A stretch of DNA of 64,000 bases. Origin: Deltaproteobacteria bacterium (lineage in GTDB: Bacteria; Desulfobacterota; Desulfobulbia; Desulfobulbales; SURF-16). The stretch is taken from NCBI GenBank assembly GCA_016219175.1, contig JACRCD010000028.1, positions 83,889 to 147,888 on the forward strand. The letters are read 5' to 3'. Positions 7,786 through 15,329 of this stretch are shown here, in pieces. Every line of letters begins with the position of its first letter. The first letter of the stretch is position 1. The notes under the pieces are model-generated. The model did not search any database. It was not told the DNA's origin and was given only the letters and a program-made list of their open reading frames with translations. The translations under genes were made by a program, and so were the position numbers.

Positions 7786-9843
7786 TCAGTAGCGCACGAC
7801 CAGCTGCCCTCCATACTCAAAGCCGCTGCCTTCGCTATCTTCACTGTCTTTGCTGTCTTCGCTGTCTTTGTTTTCCGCATAAGTAGTATAAGCTTGCATT
7901 GAAAAAATCTTGTTAATAGTCCAGCTGTAAGTCGCGTTATAACTATCCGCACTCTCACTGTGGTCAAAATTTAAATTCAACTGAGTTTTATAGGTAGGAG
8001 CAACAGTCAGACTGAAAAAATATGTAAAAGGGAATGAGTCTTCGCTTTCCCACTCCCGGCCTAAGCCAACCTCGAACGACAAAATATCGGAAGGCCTCCA
8101 GCTCGTGCTGATAATACTTGCTGCCGACCAGCTGTTTGATTTTTCATCATGAGAGGTAGCATATTTTTCTGTTAAATCAATGGTAAGACTGGGGTTGAGC
8201 CGTGCGGTAAATTTTAAGGTGGAGTCGAAATCCTGGCCCAACAAATCTTTCTCCTCATCACGATCAGTGAGATAAGTAAGATCAAGATTCGAGGTCAAAT
8301 CGGGAAATATAAGCGCGGTCAGAAATAAGTTATAATTATAACTGGTATCACTTTTCACATCCGCTTCATAATTATCGTTCCGGGTGACGCCTAGATTCAT
8401 ATCCAGGGTAGGGAGCAGCTGCGAAGAACAACTGATCGAGTAAAATCGATTTCTTTCTTCCTCATCTGTTTGCTCTTGGTCGCGTGATTCACTGGCACTG
8501 AGGGTTGACGAAAACAAAAGGCTGGGTGCCCAAAGAAGACTGGTGGCATTATATGTCCGATCAAGGTCGTGCCCCAAGGCGGTCTCCCCATCTTCCAGAA
8601 TCAGATTATACATAAATTGCAGGGCATCGGTGATCCGCAGTCTGACAGAGCTATCACCTAAATAATTAGCAGTCTCCGTTTCAGTCGAAATCCGTTCTCC
8701 TGTTTCACCTGTAACCCTTGTATATGCCTCAACCCTGGTAATGTTAAAATCAGAATCCGTGCGAATTTTCTCTTCAACCAGCATGACATAACGGTAGCGC
8801 AATTCAGGTGTTTCCAGCTCAAATCGCTGCATGATACTGTTATATACGGGCTGAGGCGATGGCGTTTGGGGAGCCCAGGTGGTCCCATCATTACTGGCAT
8901 ATACAGTCCATCGAAAGCGGCTAGCATCATCCGTCAGGTCAGAATCCGTGTAAAGATAAATTGCATTAACCTGCTGGGAATCCACTTGCAACCCGACATT
9001 ATATCGTTGATCATGGATTACCAGCGGCAAATTCGCACTCAGGTCATTCCAGTCCGGTTCTTCATCAACATCCTTGTCGTCCCAGCCACCGCGTGATTCT
9101 CGTATACGAACCGGCACAAGGGCTCTGCCCCTGGAATCGAGGGTGGCGGAAAAATCCTGATTGTTTCTATCGTATTGTCCAAGAAAGGAAAAACTTACGC
9201 GGTCCTGCCAGAAAGATTTGTCAGTTGTCAAACGGCCCAGCTGACTGGAGGACTTATTATTACTATCCGCAACATAGTCATCGCTTTCATTCAAATCGAT
9301 ACTGTAATAGACTTTGGCCAGCAACAAGTCCCAGTCAATATTGAAACCACTGGAGGTACTGTTTGCATCGAGCCGGTTGGGATTCTCATCATCGCCTGTG
9401 CGGCTCCCTCCATAATTGAATTGCAACGCAGGCCACAGTTCTTTCTGCCAGTTGCTGTTCCAACGACTCTGCCATGACCGGCTGGTCAGATCAGATCTCT
9501 CGGAATTGCGGAGTTTGTTTAATGTCCCGGAAAGGTCAAAATAAAAGAGATCATTATTTACTTCCAAATCAAGATAGGGATTTACCGTTTCAGTTTCACT
9601 CCCCTCTTTCCAACTCGTAGTGTAGCGGACAGATTCTTCAAGACTCATCACGGGTGTTAGCTGCGCATCATGATTAAAGGTCGTGCTTTGGCTGATTTGC
9701 GATGTGTCTCCTTCCTCATCGGTATGCTGAGATGACAGCAGGCCATTAAAGGTTAGCGGCTTTCCATAGGCTGCAGCCGCCCCAATAAAGACAAGCGCTG
9801 ACAGGATCAGGGTAATGCTGCTATATTTTCTCCCTCCCCTCAT
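7786..9843 (-). CDS. Outer-membrane beta-barrel protein with discoidin (F5/8C)-like insert
   Basis: Exported 685-residue protein with a signal peptide (about 1-27). It is rich in alternating aromatic/polar strands typical of a large outer-membrane barrel and ends in the aromatic residue of VVRY. Residues about 260-385 break the strand pattern and look like a coagulation factor 5/8 C (discoidin) domain: Trp-rich start, YASNDGTTW, then ELRYRYVML. Such a domain on a barrel would be a large surface or periplasmic loop. Just before the last strand lies a low-complexity acidic tract (DSEDSKDSEDSEGSG), encoded by a short tandem repeat at about 7830-7872. Position as first gene ahead of 26- and 16-haem cytochromes suggests the porin of a porin-cytochrome conduit. 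Similarity to MtrB/PioB is too low to name it. Confidence 0.8.
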   Translation of the reverse strand: MRGGRKYSSITLILSALVFIGAAAAYGKPLTFNGLLSSQHTDEEGDTSQISQSTTFNHDAQLTPVMSLEESVRYTTSWKEGSETETVNPYLDLEVNNDLFYFDLSGTLNKLRNSERSDLTSRSWQSRWNSNWQKELWPALQFNYGGSRTGDDENPNRLDANSTSSGFNIDWDLLLAKVYYSIDLNESDDYVADSNNKSSSQLGRLTTDKSFWQDRVSFSFLGQYDRNNQDFSATLDSRGRALVPVRIRESRGGWDDKDVDEEPDWNDLSANLPLVIHDQRYNVGLQVDSQQVNAIYLYTDSDLTDDASRFRWTVYASNDGTTWAPQTPSPQPVYNSIMQRFELETPELRYRYVMLVEEKIRTDSDFNITRVEAYTRVTGETGERISTETETANYLGDSSVRLRITDALQFMYNLILEDGETALGHDLDRTYNATSLLWAPSLLFSSTLSASESRDQEQTDEEERNRFYSISCSSQLLPTLDMNLGVTRNDNYEADVKSDTSYNYNLFLTALIFPDLTSNLDLTYLTDRDEEKDLLGQDFDSTLKFTARLNPSLTIDLTEKYATSHDEKSNSWSAASIISTSWRPSDILSFEVGLGREWESEDSFPFTYFFSLTVAPTYKTQLNLNFDHSESADSYNATYSWTINKIFSMQAYTTYAENKDSEDSKDSEDSEGSGFEYGGQLVVRY
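7830..7872. repeat. Short tandem repeat in coding sequence
   Basis: Repeated units close to tcttcgctgtctttg encode the Asp/Glu/Ser/Lys tract before the last strand of the barrel protein. In-frame slippage here could vary the length of a charged segment. Confidence 0.6.
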
Positions 9844-9905
9844 AATCAGTTACTTTCCGCATGTAATTATGAAAAATAAATCATTTTCCTTCATCCCCCA
9901 TCTCC

Positions 9906-9921
9906 TTGCATTAAAATGCAA
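9906..9921. promoter_or_regulatory. Inverted repeat upstream of the conduit operon
   Basis: TTGCATT-AA-AATGCAA is a 7-bp perfect inverted repeat with a 2-bp spacer. It lies about 65 bp upstream of the barrel start codon. It differs from the RegA-like boxes elsewhere in the window, so if it is an operator it belongs to another regulator. The rest of the 9844-10011 gap is AT-rich and shows no convincing sigma54 element. Confidence 0.35.
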
Positions 9922-10011
9922 AACATGAAGAAACAGCAACTGTTATCAGTCTAAAACAAAAAAAAGCTACATCTCAACAAGCCTGGGCAAACCTTACCGG
10001 TCAAAACATTT

Positions 10012-10077
10012 GACAAAAAAAATTCCGGCCTGAAAACGATAAGGAGGGAAGGGATATCGTTTCCTGGCCGGAATTAA
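10012..10077 (-). terminator. Rho-independent terminator of the OmcS-like gene
   Basis: On the minus strand a long hairpin (AATTCCGGCC paired with GGCCGGAATT, plus an inner GGAAACGATA/TATCGTTTTC arm) is followed at once by a run of eight T. It lies about 60 bp after the stop codon of the cytochrome gene at 10136 and separates that gene from the downstream conduit operon. Confidence 0.85.
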
Positions 10078-10135
10078 CTTGTGCAGCTAACAGACTTTTA
10101 CTTTTTCTTACTCATTATGCGATTGCGGCTGTCCA

Positions 10136-11266
10136 TCAACCTGCATCTTTGGTTGTATGGCACTCAAAACAGCCACAGGCGCCATTGTCGCTTCCGGCCT
10201 GACAAGTATCATAATCCCAACGGAGAAGATCCGCATATGGGGATCCATGAGCCCGATGGCAGGAAATACAGTTAACGATTGCGTCGCCCGCGTTGGCAAA
10301 TACGTTGCTCACAGTAACCGTGACAACAGCTCCTGTTTTACGGTTGGTGGCAACAGGAGCGATAGGCAGATACGTTCCATCAGTGCCGTAACTCTTGTAT
10401 TCGGTGCCGGCGCCTAGAACGTTCATATCATAATCCGTTGGATGACGTATCCAGGCAGCAGCTGCTTCCACACCAGTGTCAGCGCCGAGATTTCCAGCCC
10501 CTGAATGGAAATTGCCATGACATTCGGCACAAAGATAGTTGATACTTTTTGCACCTTCACTCCCTGATGCGGGCATTGTGTCGGATGCCCGATGCACACC
10601 GTAATATTGATTATGATCTATTGAACTGCTGTCAAATTCCCAATTGGTGTCTTCCTTGCCGATAATACCATAGAGGAAGCGGAAACTTTTGGCGGTTGTC
10701 GAACCATCAAGGGTGGAGTCATCACCATGGTGGGATCCCGAGATTGCGGTAAAATCATCCACCGTACTGCCCCCCTTCACATGCTCCCCATGACAGCCAT
10801 AGGTGCCGGCACAGGTCAACTGGGTCGCCCAAGCGCCATTTCCGCTGTTCACCTGGGTATTTGCATTAAAATCAGGATTCCAGCCGGGAGGATCGTAATC
10901 CAAATTCACGTCGGCATTGACGCCTGCTTCAAGGCCGATCACATTATGTCCCGTGGTGTCGTCGGTAAGCACCCAATAAAAATTGCCGCCGGCAAGGGTA
11001 TTGGTGCCGTAGGTAGGCGCTCCAGAAGAAAGAACATAGGGGATATTACCGGCAACGGTATTGGTTCCCGTATGGCAACCAATGCAACCGCCATTGGTTA
11101 ACGCCCCGCTTGGAGAATCAAAAAGATCCGCGCCATCCTGGCTGTTATGCATTGTATGACAGTCCACACAGGGGCCTGCCGCCTTACCCATAACTGAACA
11201 CGGCAGAATGAACGCGACTCCCAACAAGCCGACGCCGATCGATATAATCCGCATTTTTTTATCCAT
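10136..11266 (-). CDS. OmcS-like hexahaem c-type cytochrome, candidate extracellular filament subunit
   Basis: Exported cytochrome of 376 residues. The order of landmarks follows Geobacter OmcS as I remember it: CVDCHTMHNS (33-42), a second haem CIGCH (61-65), a GHNV segment (107-110), a third site, CAECHGNFHSG with a following RHP (246 on), VNCISCHRAHGS (331 on), and a last CFECH near the C-terminus (366-370). Five motifs are canonical. The third reads CAGTYGCH (152-159), a CX5CH spacing instead of CXXCH. ATG at 11266 is chosen because GGAGG lies 5 nt upstream; a further ATG at 11278 lacks this. OmcS polymerises into conductive filaments in Geobacter; that role is inferred here. It has its own promoter region with a sigma54-type element and a RegA-like box, and its own terminator. 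Confidence 0.82.
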   Translation of the reverse strand: MDKKMRIISIGVGLLGVAFILPCSVMGKAAGPCVDCHTMHNSQDGADLFDSPSGALTNGGCIGCHTGTNTVAGNIPYVLSSGAPTYGTNTLAGGNFYWVLTDDTTGHNVIGLEAGVNADVNLDYDPPGWNPDFNANTQVNSGNGAWATQLTCAGTYGCHGEHVKGGSTVDDFTAISGSHHGDDSTLDGSTTAKSFRFLYGIIGKEDTNWEFDSSSIDHNQYYGVHRASDTMPASGSEGAKSINYLCAECHGNFHSGAGNLGADTGVEAAAAWIRHPTDYDMNVLGAGTEYKSYGTDGTYLPIAPVATNRKTGAVVTVTVSNVFANAGDAIVNCISCHRAHGSPYADLLRWDYDTCQAGSDNGACGCFECHTTKDAG

Positions 11267-11339
11267 GAGTCCCTCCATCTCGTTATTGTTTTTTTGCCGT
11301 AAGATTTAATAAGGTAGTTTTTTTTAACAAAAAATGAAA

Positions 11340-11356
11340 TGCGGCAAATTGTCGCA
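11340..11356. promoter_or_regulatory. RegA/RegR-type box (site 1), best match to consensus
   Basis: TGCGGCAAATTGTCGCA, an imperfect palindrome about 75 bp upstream of the start codon of the OmcS-like gene. It has the GNGRC-N5-GNCGC layout of boxes bound by RegA/RegR/ActR Fis-type response regulators (recalled from the Bradyrhizobium RegR box). Related copies occur at seven other places listed here, all intergenic. Confidence 0.7.
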
Positions 11357-11394
11357 GCACTCATTCAACTTCTTCATTTCACAACAGAATTAAA

Positions 11395-11411
11395 AGCACA
11401 TTACATGCCAC
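11395..11411 (-). promoter_or_regulatory. Putative sigma54 promoter of the OmcS-like gene
   Basis: On the minus strand GTGGCATGTAATGTGCT has the GG-N10-GC spacing required at -24/-12. It would start transcription near 11384, giving a leader of about 118 nt with site 1 inside it. Two other genes in the window (30916 and 35046) have the same TGGCAT...TGCT form. The rest of 11412-11586 shows no other feature. Confidence 0.55.
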
Positions 11412-11586
11412 AAAAGCCTATAAAAAATCAGTCCTTGTCTCTCGCGGCATCCCAAAGCAATCATCCTTGTTTTTCCCATCTTCGCAATTATTTCAGGATC
11501 CTTAACCCTGCGCACAACTTCTTCGTCTCGCATAAGCCAACAGATTCTAACCTGTACTCATCAGCCTTTGACGAGTATTTCCTCAA

Positions 11587-11904
11587 CTAACTGGCCCGGA
11601 TGAATTTCAGACCTGCAAAATACCCTTCTTCCCTCTTGCCGGACCACATCACAACAGCCTTCTTCGGTATTTTAACATCCGCCTTCGTAGCAATATTGAC
11701 CATCTGCCCGAGAAACAACTCTCCAGAAGTACTTATGCCCATACCTGTTTCACTAATATTAAGTAGTTTAGCCTCCACACTTTCCATTGACAGGTCACGA
11801 ATTTCGAGGATAATCGCGGGGTCACCGCCAAGCTGCTCCGCAGAGACCCTTCTGGCAAGTCTCCCATCCGTCAAAACCCCCGCACCCTCTCCAACCATTT
11901 TCAT
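11587..11904 (-). CDS. PilZ domain protein (c-di-GMP receptor)
   Basis: Single-domain PilZ protein of about 105 residues. The c-di-GMP binding signature is present: an RxxxR-like start (RLARR) followed about 30 residues later by NISETGMGI, which fits (D/N)xSxxG. A beta-rich remainder ends with YFAGLKFI, typical of the last PilZ strand. No membrane segment or signal is seen, so it acts in the cytoplasm. Possible starts are GTG 11907, ATG 11904 and ATG 11898; none has a strong ribosome site. A RegA-like box lies about 120 bp upstream, which links it to the same regulator as the cytochrome genes. Target unknown; a second PilZ gene lies at 18991. Confidence 0.85.
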   Translation of the reverse strand: MKMVGEGAGVLTDGRLARRVSAEQLGGDPAIILEIRDLSMESVEAKLLNISETGMGISTSGELFLGQMVNIATKADVKIPKKAVVMWSGKREEGYFAGLKFIRAS

Positions 11905-12026
11905 CACCGCACCCTATTATGAATTTCGAGTAATTTTTCCGTTTAACCAGCGAACAACCCAAACCATTCCTCGAAGTTATTTGCTATTGTCAATTAAAAA
12001 ATAACACATAATCTTCTCCCTGGAAA

Positions 12027-12043
12027 TGTGGTGAATTGTCGCA
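12027..12043. promoter_or_regulatory. RegA/RegR-type box (site 2)
   Basis: TGTGGTGAATTGTCGCA upstream of the PilZ gene at 11587-11904. The right half (AATTGTCGCA) is identical to site 1; the left half is degenerate. A wider dyad GTGGTG-N8-CACCAC (12029-12048) overlaps it. Confidence 0.55.
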
Positions 12044-12188
12044 CCACAAATAATGTAACAACTATGCACCATCTCCTTTTCTACCTTTTATTTCCGCCAA
12101 ATAAGAAAAAGACAGGTGTTAATCACTTTTTTAAAAATTCTGCCTTGTTTGCATTTCTGTGACATAAAATTTCCGTAATTCCGCCTTC

Positions 12189-12532
12189 ATGGCCTGGACA
12201 ATTACGCGACACATTCTGTTAACTGGAAAAATAGAGGGCGACAGGGTAACAATAGAGTTATGCATGGGATACAGCACGGAACTGTCTGCTAGCGCGACCA
12301 AACACACCAACCGGCGTCACATGGTGATGTTGCAGAGTATTGCCGACAGTTTCTTAAACGCGGATTATTATCTCCGCGGAGGTATTCAATGAAAAAAGAA
12401 GCTGCCAAGCATATCACTAAACAGTGGTGTCAGGTTACCAAAGCGGCCCGGAACCCGAGGATCTAATGAAAATATATCAGAGAGAGGAACGCGAGGTTGC
12501 AGAAGACGGAGAAGACACTCAAAGACCGTGCT
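12189..12532 (+). other. Three tiny overlapping ORFs, probable gene remnant
   Basis: An ORF of 67 codons (12189-12392) ends in TGA that overlaps, as ATGA, an ATG at 12389. That second ORF has 26 codons and a good GGAGG box. Its TAA overlaps, as TAATG, the ATG of a third ORF of 22 codons ending at 12532. The first has no ribosome site. Overlaps like these suggest coupled translation, but the peptides match nothing I know, and the region may be a decayed gene broken by frameshifts. Apart from these, I see nothing in 12050-12635. Confidence 0.25.
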
Positions 12533-12638
12533 AATTCCATGCTATTTTGGGGGATTACTCATGGTTAACAACAAAACATAACAACCGATCCATTTGGAAT
12601 TTTTGAAATAAATCGAGGAAGGGCGGGATTGACCACGT

Positions 12639-12836
12639 TTAAATTTCCGGGAAGTGCTGCTCTATCATCTTCTGCTTAGCCAAAAGTTTTTCCATGTCGG
12701 CATAACTGCAAGATTCTATATTGTTATAAATCATTTGCTGTCTTTTTTCCGCAAAGGAAACCTTGTCTTCCACAAATAATCTCATGAGAAACTCATGTTC
12801 CTCGATATGTCGCCTGATGCGCGCCTGTTCATCCAT
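12639..12836 (-). CDS. Small helical protein of unknown function
   Basis: Sixty-five residues, charged and predicted all-helical, with no signal peptide or cysteine pair that would bind metal. ATG at 12836 is supported by AAAGGAGG 9 nt upstream, one of the best ribosome sites in the window, which is the main reason to accept it as real. It is not in an operon. I do not recognise a family; the heptad-like spacing of Leu/Ile would allow a coiled-coil hairpin. Confidence 0.6.
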   Translation of the reverse strand: MDEQARIRRHIEEHEFLMRLFVEDKVSFAEKRQQMIYNNIESCSYADMEKLLAKQKMIEQHFPEI

Positions 12837-13163
12837 AACAATTATCCTCCTTTCACACATGTCTTTAGCATTGACTCTATTTGCTCGCCATTAAGTCCGC
12901 AAAACTTCCTTTCCCAAAAAAAGCTCTTGCCGAGACTTCCTGGATGCACACGAAAAATTTCAACCTATTTCCGTTCTACTACACGCCCAATATGGCGTAA
13001 AAACGCACCGGACAACGTGACTACATCCACTTGAAAAGCTTCTTTCCATTCATACCGGCATAATCATATCGCTTAACAAAAAAATCACCTCTCCCTTCCC
13101 AAATCACATAGGCAGCAATACACTTTTCCCGTCCGTAGCCGGCAACGCCTCGGGTCACGGGAG

Positions 13164-13187
13164 AGTCTAACTCATTAAGTTGAGACT
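13164..13187. repeat. Hairpin in a 600-bp stretch without genes
   Basis: AGTCTAACT paired with AGTTGAGACT (one bulge) forms a hairpin. The surrounding gap 12860-13482 holds no gene I can support. I looked for c-di-GMP, glycine and cobalamin riboswitch signatures there and saw none. Confidence 0.3.
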
Positions 13188-13482
13188 ATAGGACTTACCT
13201 GCAACGGCGAGAATCGTCCATTGCCTCCCTGCTTCTGACCCGCTTTTTTTCTCTTGAGCCGGCTCCGTAACCGGAAACCTCAGATGGGTCCTTGACCAGA
13301 ATGGCTGTCAGATTGGCAAAAGGATGGTGAACCATACCCAAATACTACAGGCAAAGAGATTTAGCCAAAACATCGTTGAGGGATTTAAAACATCGCCCTC
13401 AAATCAGGTTACGTAGCCCATTCTCGCTTGCAATGACCATCCATCCACACCGCAACATTTAAGCAGCTATCGGGTAAAAGAA

Positions 13483-13719
13483 TTATTTCCCCCTGCGGAT
13501 AAAAAAGCGGAAAAAACCGCTTTCATCCTTGGCCCCGAGAAACTCATGTCCAGCCCTGGTGCACCAACCGGGCAGGTCATTCTTTGACCCGGGATCCGTG
13601 CCCAGCACCTCAAGAACCTCTCCTTCCTTGATTTTATTGATAAACTGCTTTGTTTTCAGAAGGGGCATAGGGCAACTCAATCCTTTCGCATCAAGTGTCA
13701 AATCGGCTTTCAGGTCCAT
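13483..13719 (-). CDS. TusA/SirA-family sulfur-carrier protein
   Basis: Seventy-eight residues, the usual length for the TusA family. The N-terminal strand leads into LDAKGLSCPMPLLKTK, with the family's CPxP motif whose cysteine carries the persulfide sulfur. GEVLEVLGTDPGSKNDLPGW follows in the usual order. ATG at 13719 has GAGGAGG 4-5 nt upstream. Known roles of the family are sulfur relay for tRNA thiolation, molybdenum cofactor work and sulfur oxidation or reduction; which applies here cannot be told. It is transcribed away from regB, and the shared 170-bp intergenic region holds a RegA-like box, so it may respond to the same redox regulator. Confidence 0.9.
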   Translation of the reverse strand: MDLKADLTLDAKGLSCPMPLLKTKQFINKIKEGEVLEVLGTDPGSKNDLPGWCTRAGHEFLGAKDESGFFRFFIRRGK

Positions 13720-13761
13720 ATTTCCTCCTCGTTACATTCTTAATCTTGACCATTAATCATA

Positions 13762-13790
13762 TTGACAAGTAAGCATAAATTAGTTTTTAA
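13762..13790 (+). promoter_or_regulatory. Putative sigma70 promoter of regB
   Basis: TTGACA at 13762-13767, then 17 bp, then TTTTAA at 13785-13790. The predicted start near 13797 places the RegA-like box at 13813 just downstream of it, where bound regulator would block transcription. Confidence 0.45.
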
Positions 13791-13812
13791 CACAGCCAGG
13801 AAAAAGACAAAA

Positions 13813-13829
13813 TGTGGTAAAATGTCGCA
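13813..13829. promoter_or_regulatory. RegA/RegR-type box (site 3), between tusA-like gene and regB
   Basis: TGTGGTAAAATGTCGCA, 64 bp before the regB start codon. The right half keeps TGTCGCA and the left half is degenerate. The location suggests that the two-component system regulates its own synthesis. Confidence 0.6.
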
Positions 13830-13892
13830 TACAACATCAACGCGTATCGTTCCGGAATGTTACACATCAACAAGACTGCAGTGGGGTGAACA

Positions 13893-15272
13893 GTGAACTC
13901 ATCTGATGGAAAGATCATTTACTGCGAAATCCGCAGCAGGGTCCAAGACATAGCCTTTCTCTGGCTTCTCCGGCTCAGATGGGCCATCCTGGCAAGCCAG
14001 GCATTGATAATCCTGGCAGGAAGCAGATTTTTTTATTTACAGATTTCCCTGTGGCTTGCGGTGCTGGTGTTCGTTCTTGGCCTAAGCAGCAATATTTCCC
14101 TTTACAATTTACTTGCCCGGAAGGCCGTCATTCCCTGCTGGGTTCCCACCCTTGTGATGTTTTTTGACGTTGCCTTGATGACCATTCTTTTTTTCCAGGT
14201 TGTCTCAATCTATAACCCCCTGAGCATTCTTTACATAATCTACATAGTCCTGGGCGCCCTTCTTCTTGAACGAAAATGCTCTTATTCCCTTACCGCCTTT
14301 ACCTTCCTCTGTTATGGCATCTTTTTCTGTTTTGCCTCCCCCAGCCCGATTGACCATTCGATCCTGAACGCCACCAACCCAGTCATCGGCAGCCCCGAGG
14401 CTTTAACCATCTTCAGCAGACAGATTGATGAATATTTCAAGTCCTACAGCTATTTCATGTTCTTTATATTTTTCCTCGTGGCCTTGTTAATAGTCTACCC
14501 TGTGGCCCAGATAAAAAAAAACATGGAAGAGCAGGACGAAATCTTCAAGGAACTTGAAGAGGAAAGGATGCGAAACGAAAAACTTGCCTCGCTCGCCACT
14601 TTTGCGGCGGGAGCGGCGCATGAATTTTCCACGCCTCTGTCAACCATAGCAATTGCCGCGGGCGAAATGCTTTTTTATTTCAAAAAGCAGGGCGGGGACA
14701 AAGCTCTGATTGACGATACCCGCCTGATTCGCGATCAGGTTGCCAGGTGCAAGGAAATCCTCTACCAGATGTCTGCTGATTGTGGTAAATTACTCGGAGA
14801 GGCTGTTGACAAATTCAGCCTCAAGGAACTAGTTTATGAAGTTATGTCCCGTTTCAACTTTGAGAATATGCAACATGTCAACTTCAATAACAGGGTTGGG
14901 GATATGCATATTGTGATGCCCATCCGGACCCTCACAAGGACCATTAAAGAGCTTATGAAAAACGCCATGGACGCATCGGATCCTGGTTCCCCTATTGAGC
15001 TGACGTGCTGGAATGACTCTCAATATTTGTATTTTGAAGTTTTGGACCAAGGGGCAGGGATGGATGAAACTGCTATAAAACGGGCGATAGAACCGTTTTA
15101 CACCAGTAAGCAACCAGGAAAGGGTATGGGGCTAGGTCTCTATCTGGCCAAGGTGATGGCAAACAGATTCGGTGGCGATCTGAAGCTAACTTCGCGACCG
15201 GGGGAAGGAACCAGTGCGACATTAAGTTTTGCTTTGAATCGGATTCAAGCGGACAACGGCGCGGATGCCTGA
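13893..15272 (+). CDS. regB: RegB/PrrB-type redox sensor histidine kinase
   Basis: Membrane sensor kinase of 459 residues with about six hydrophobic segments in residues 25-203, a coiled linker, an H-box AAHEFSTPLSTIAI (phospho-His 243) and an ATPase domain with ELMKNAMDASD, DQGAGM and GMGLGLYLAK. The H-box is of the HELGTPL type that marks RegB/PrrB/ActS. A cysteine at 286 in QVARCKEIL lines up with redox-active Cys265 of Rhodobacter RegB (QADRCRDIL). The quinone-binding heptapeptide GGxxNPF of RegB appears here as VSIYNPL (104-110): NP is kept but the glycines are lost. The start is GTG with GGGGTG upstream. The next gene is its RegA-type partner, 57 bp away. Inferred role: sensing of redox state or quinone pool. 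Confidence 0.88.
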   Translation: MNSSDGKIIYCEIRSRVQDIAFLWLLRLRWAILASQALIILAGSRFFYLQISLWLAVLVFVLGLSSNISLYNLLARKAVIPCWVPTLVMFFDVALMTILFFQVVSIYNPLSILYIIYIVLGALLLERKCSYSLTAFTFLCYGIFFCFASPSPIDHSILNATNPVIGSPEALTIFSRQIDEYFKSYSYFMFFIFFLVALLIVYPVAQIKKNMEEQDEIFKELEEERMRNEKLASLATFAAGAAHEFSTPLSTIAIAAGEMLFYFKKQGGDKALIDDTRLIRDQVARCKEILYQMSADCGKLLGEAVDKFSLKELVYEVMSRFNFENMQHVNFNNRVGDMHIVMPIRTLTRTIKELMKNAMDASDPGSPIELTCWNDSQYLYFEVLDQGAGMDETAIKRAIEPFYTSKQPGKGMGLGLYLAKVMANRFGGDLKLTSRPGEGTSATLSFALNRIQADNGADA

Positions 15273-15329
15273 AAGGTACAGGTCCGGTTCACATCTATAA
15301 CCTCAACCATCACTTGGAGAAACGCAAAA

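Noticed and set aside
13060..13440. Possible riboswitch upstream of the TusA/regB region
   Set aside because: Only a simple hairpin was found. No c-di-GMP, glycine, cobalamin or molybdenum-cofactor signature could be matched by eye, and the nearest genes point away from it or start too far off.
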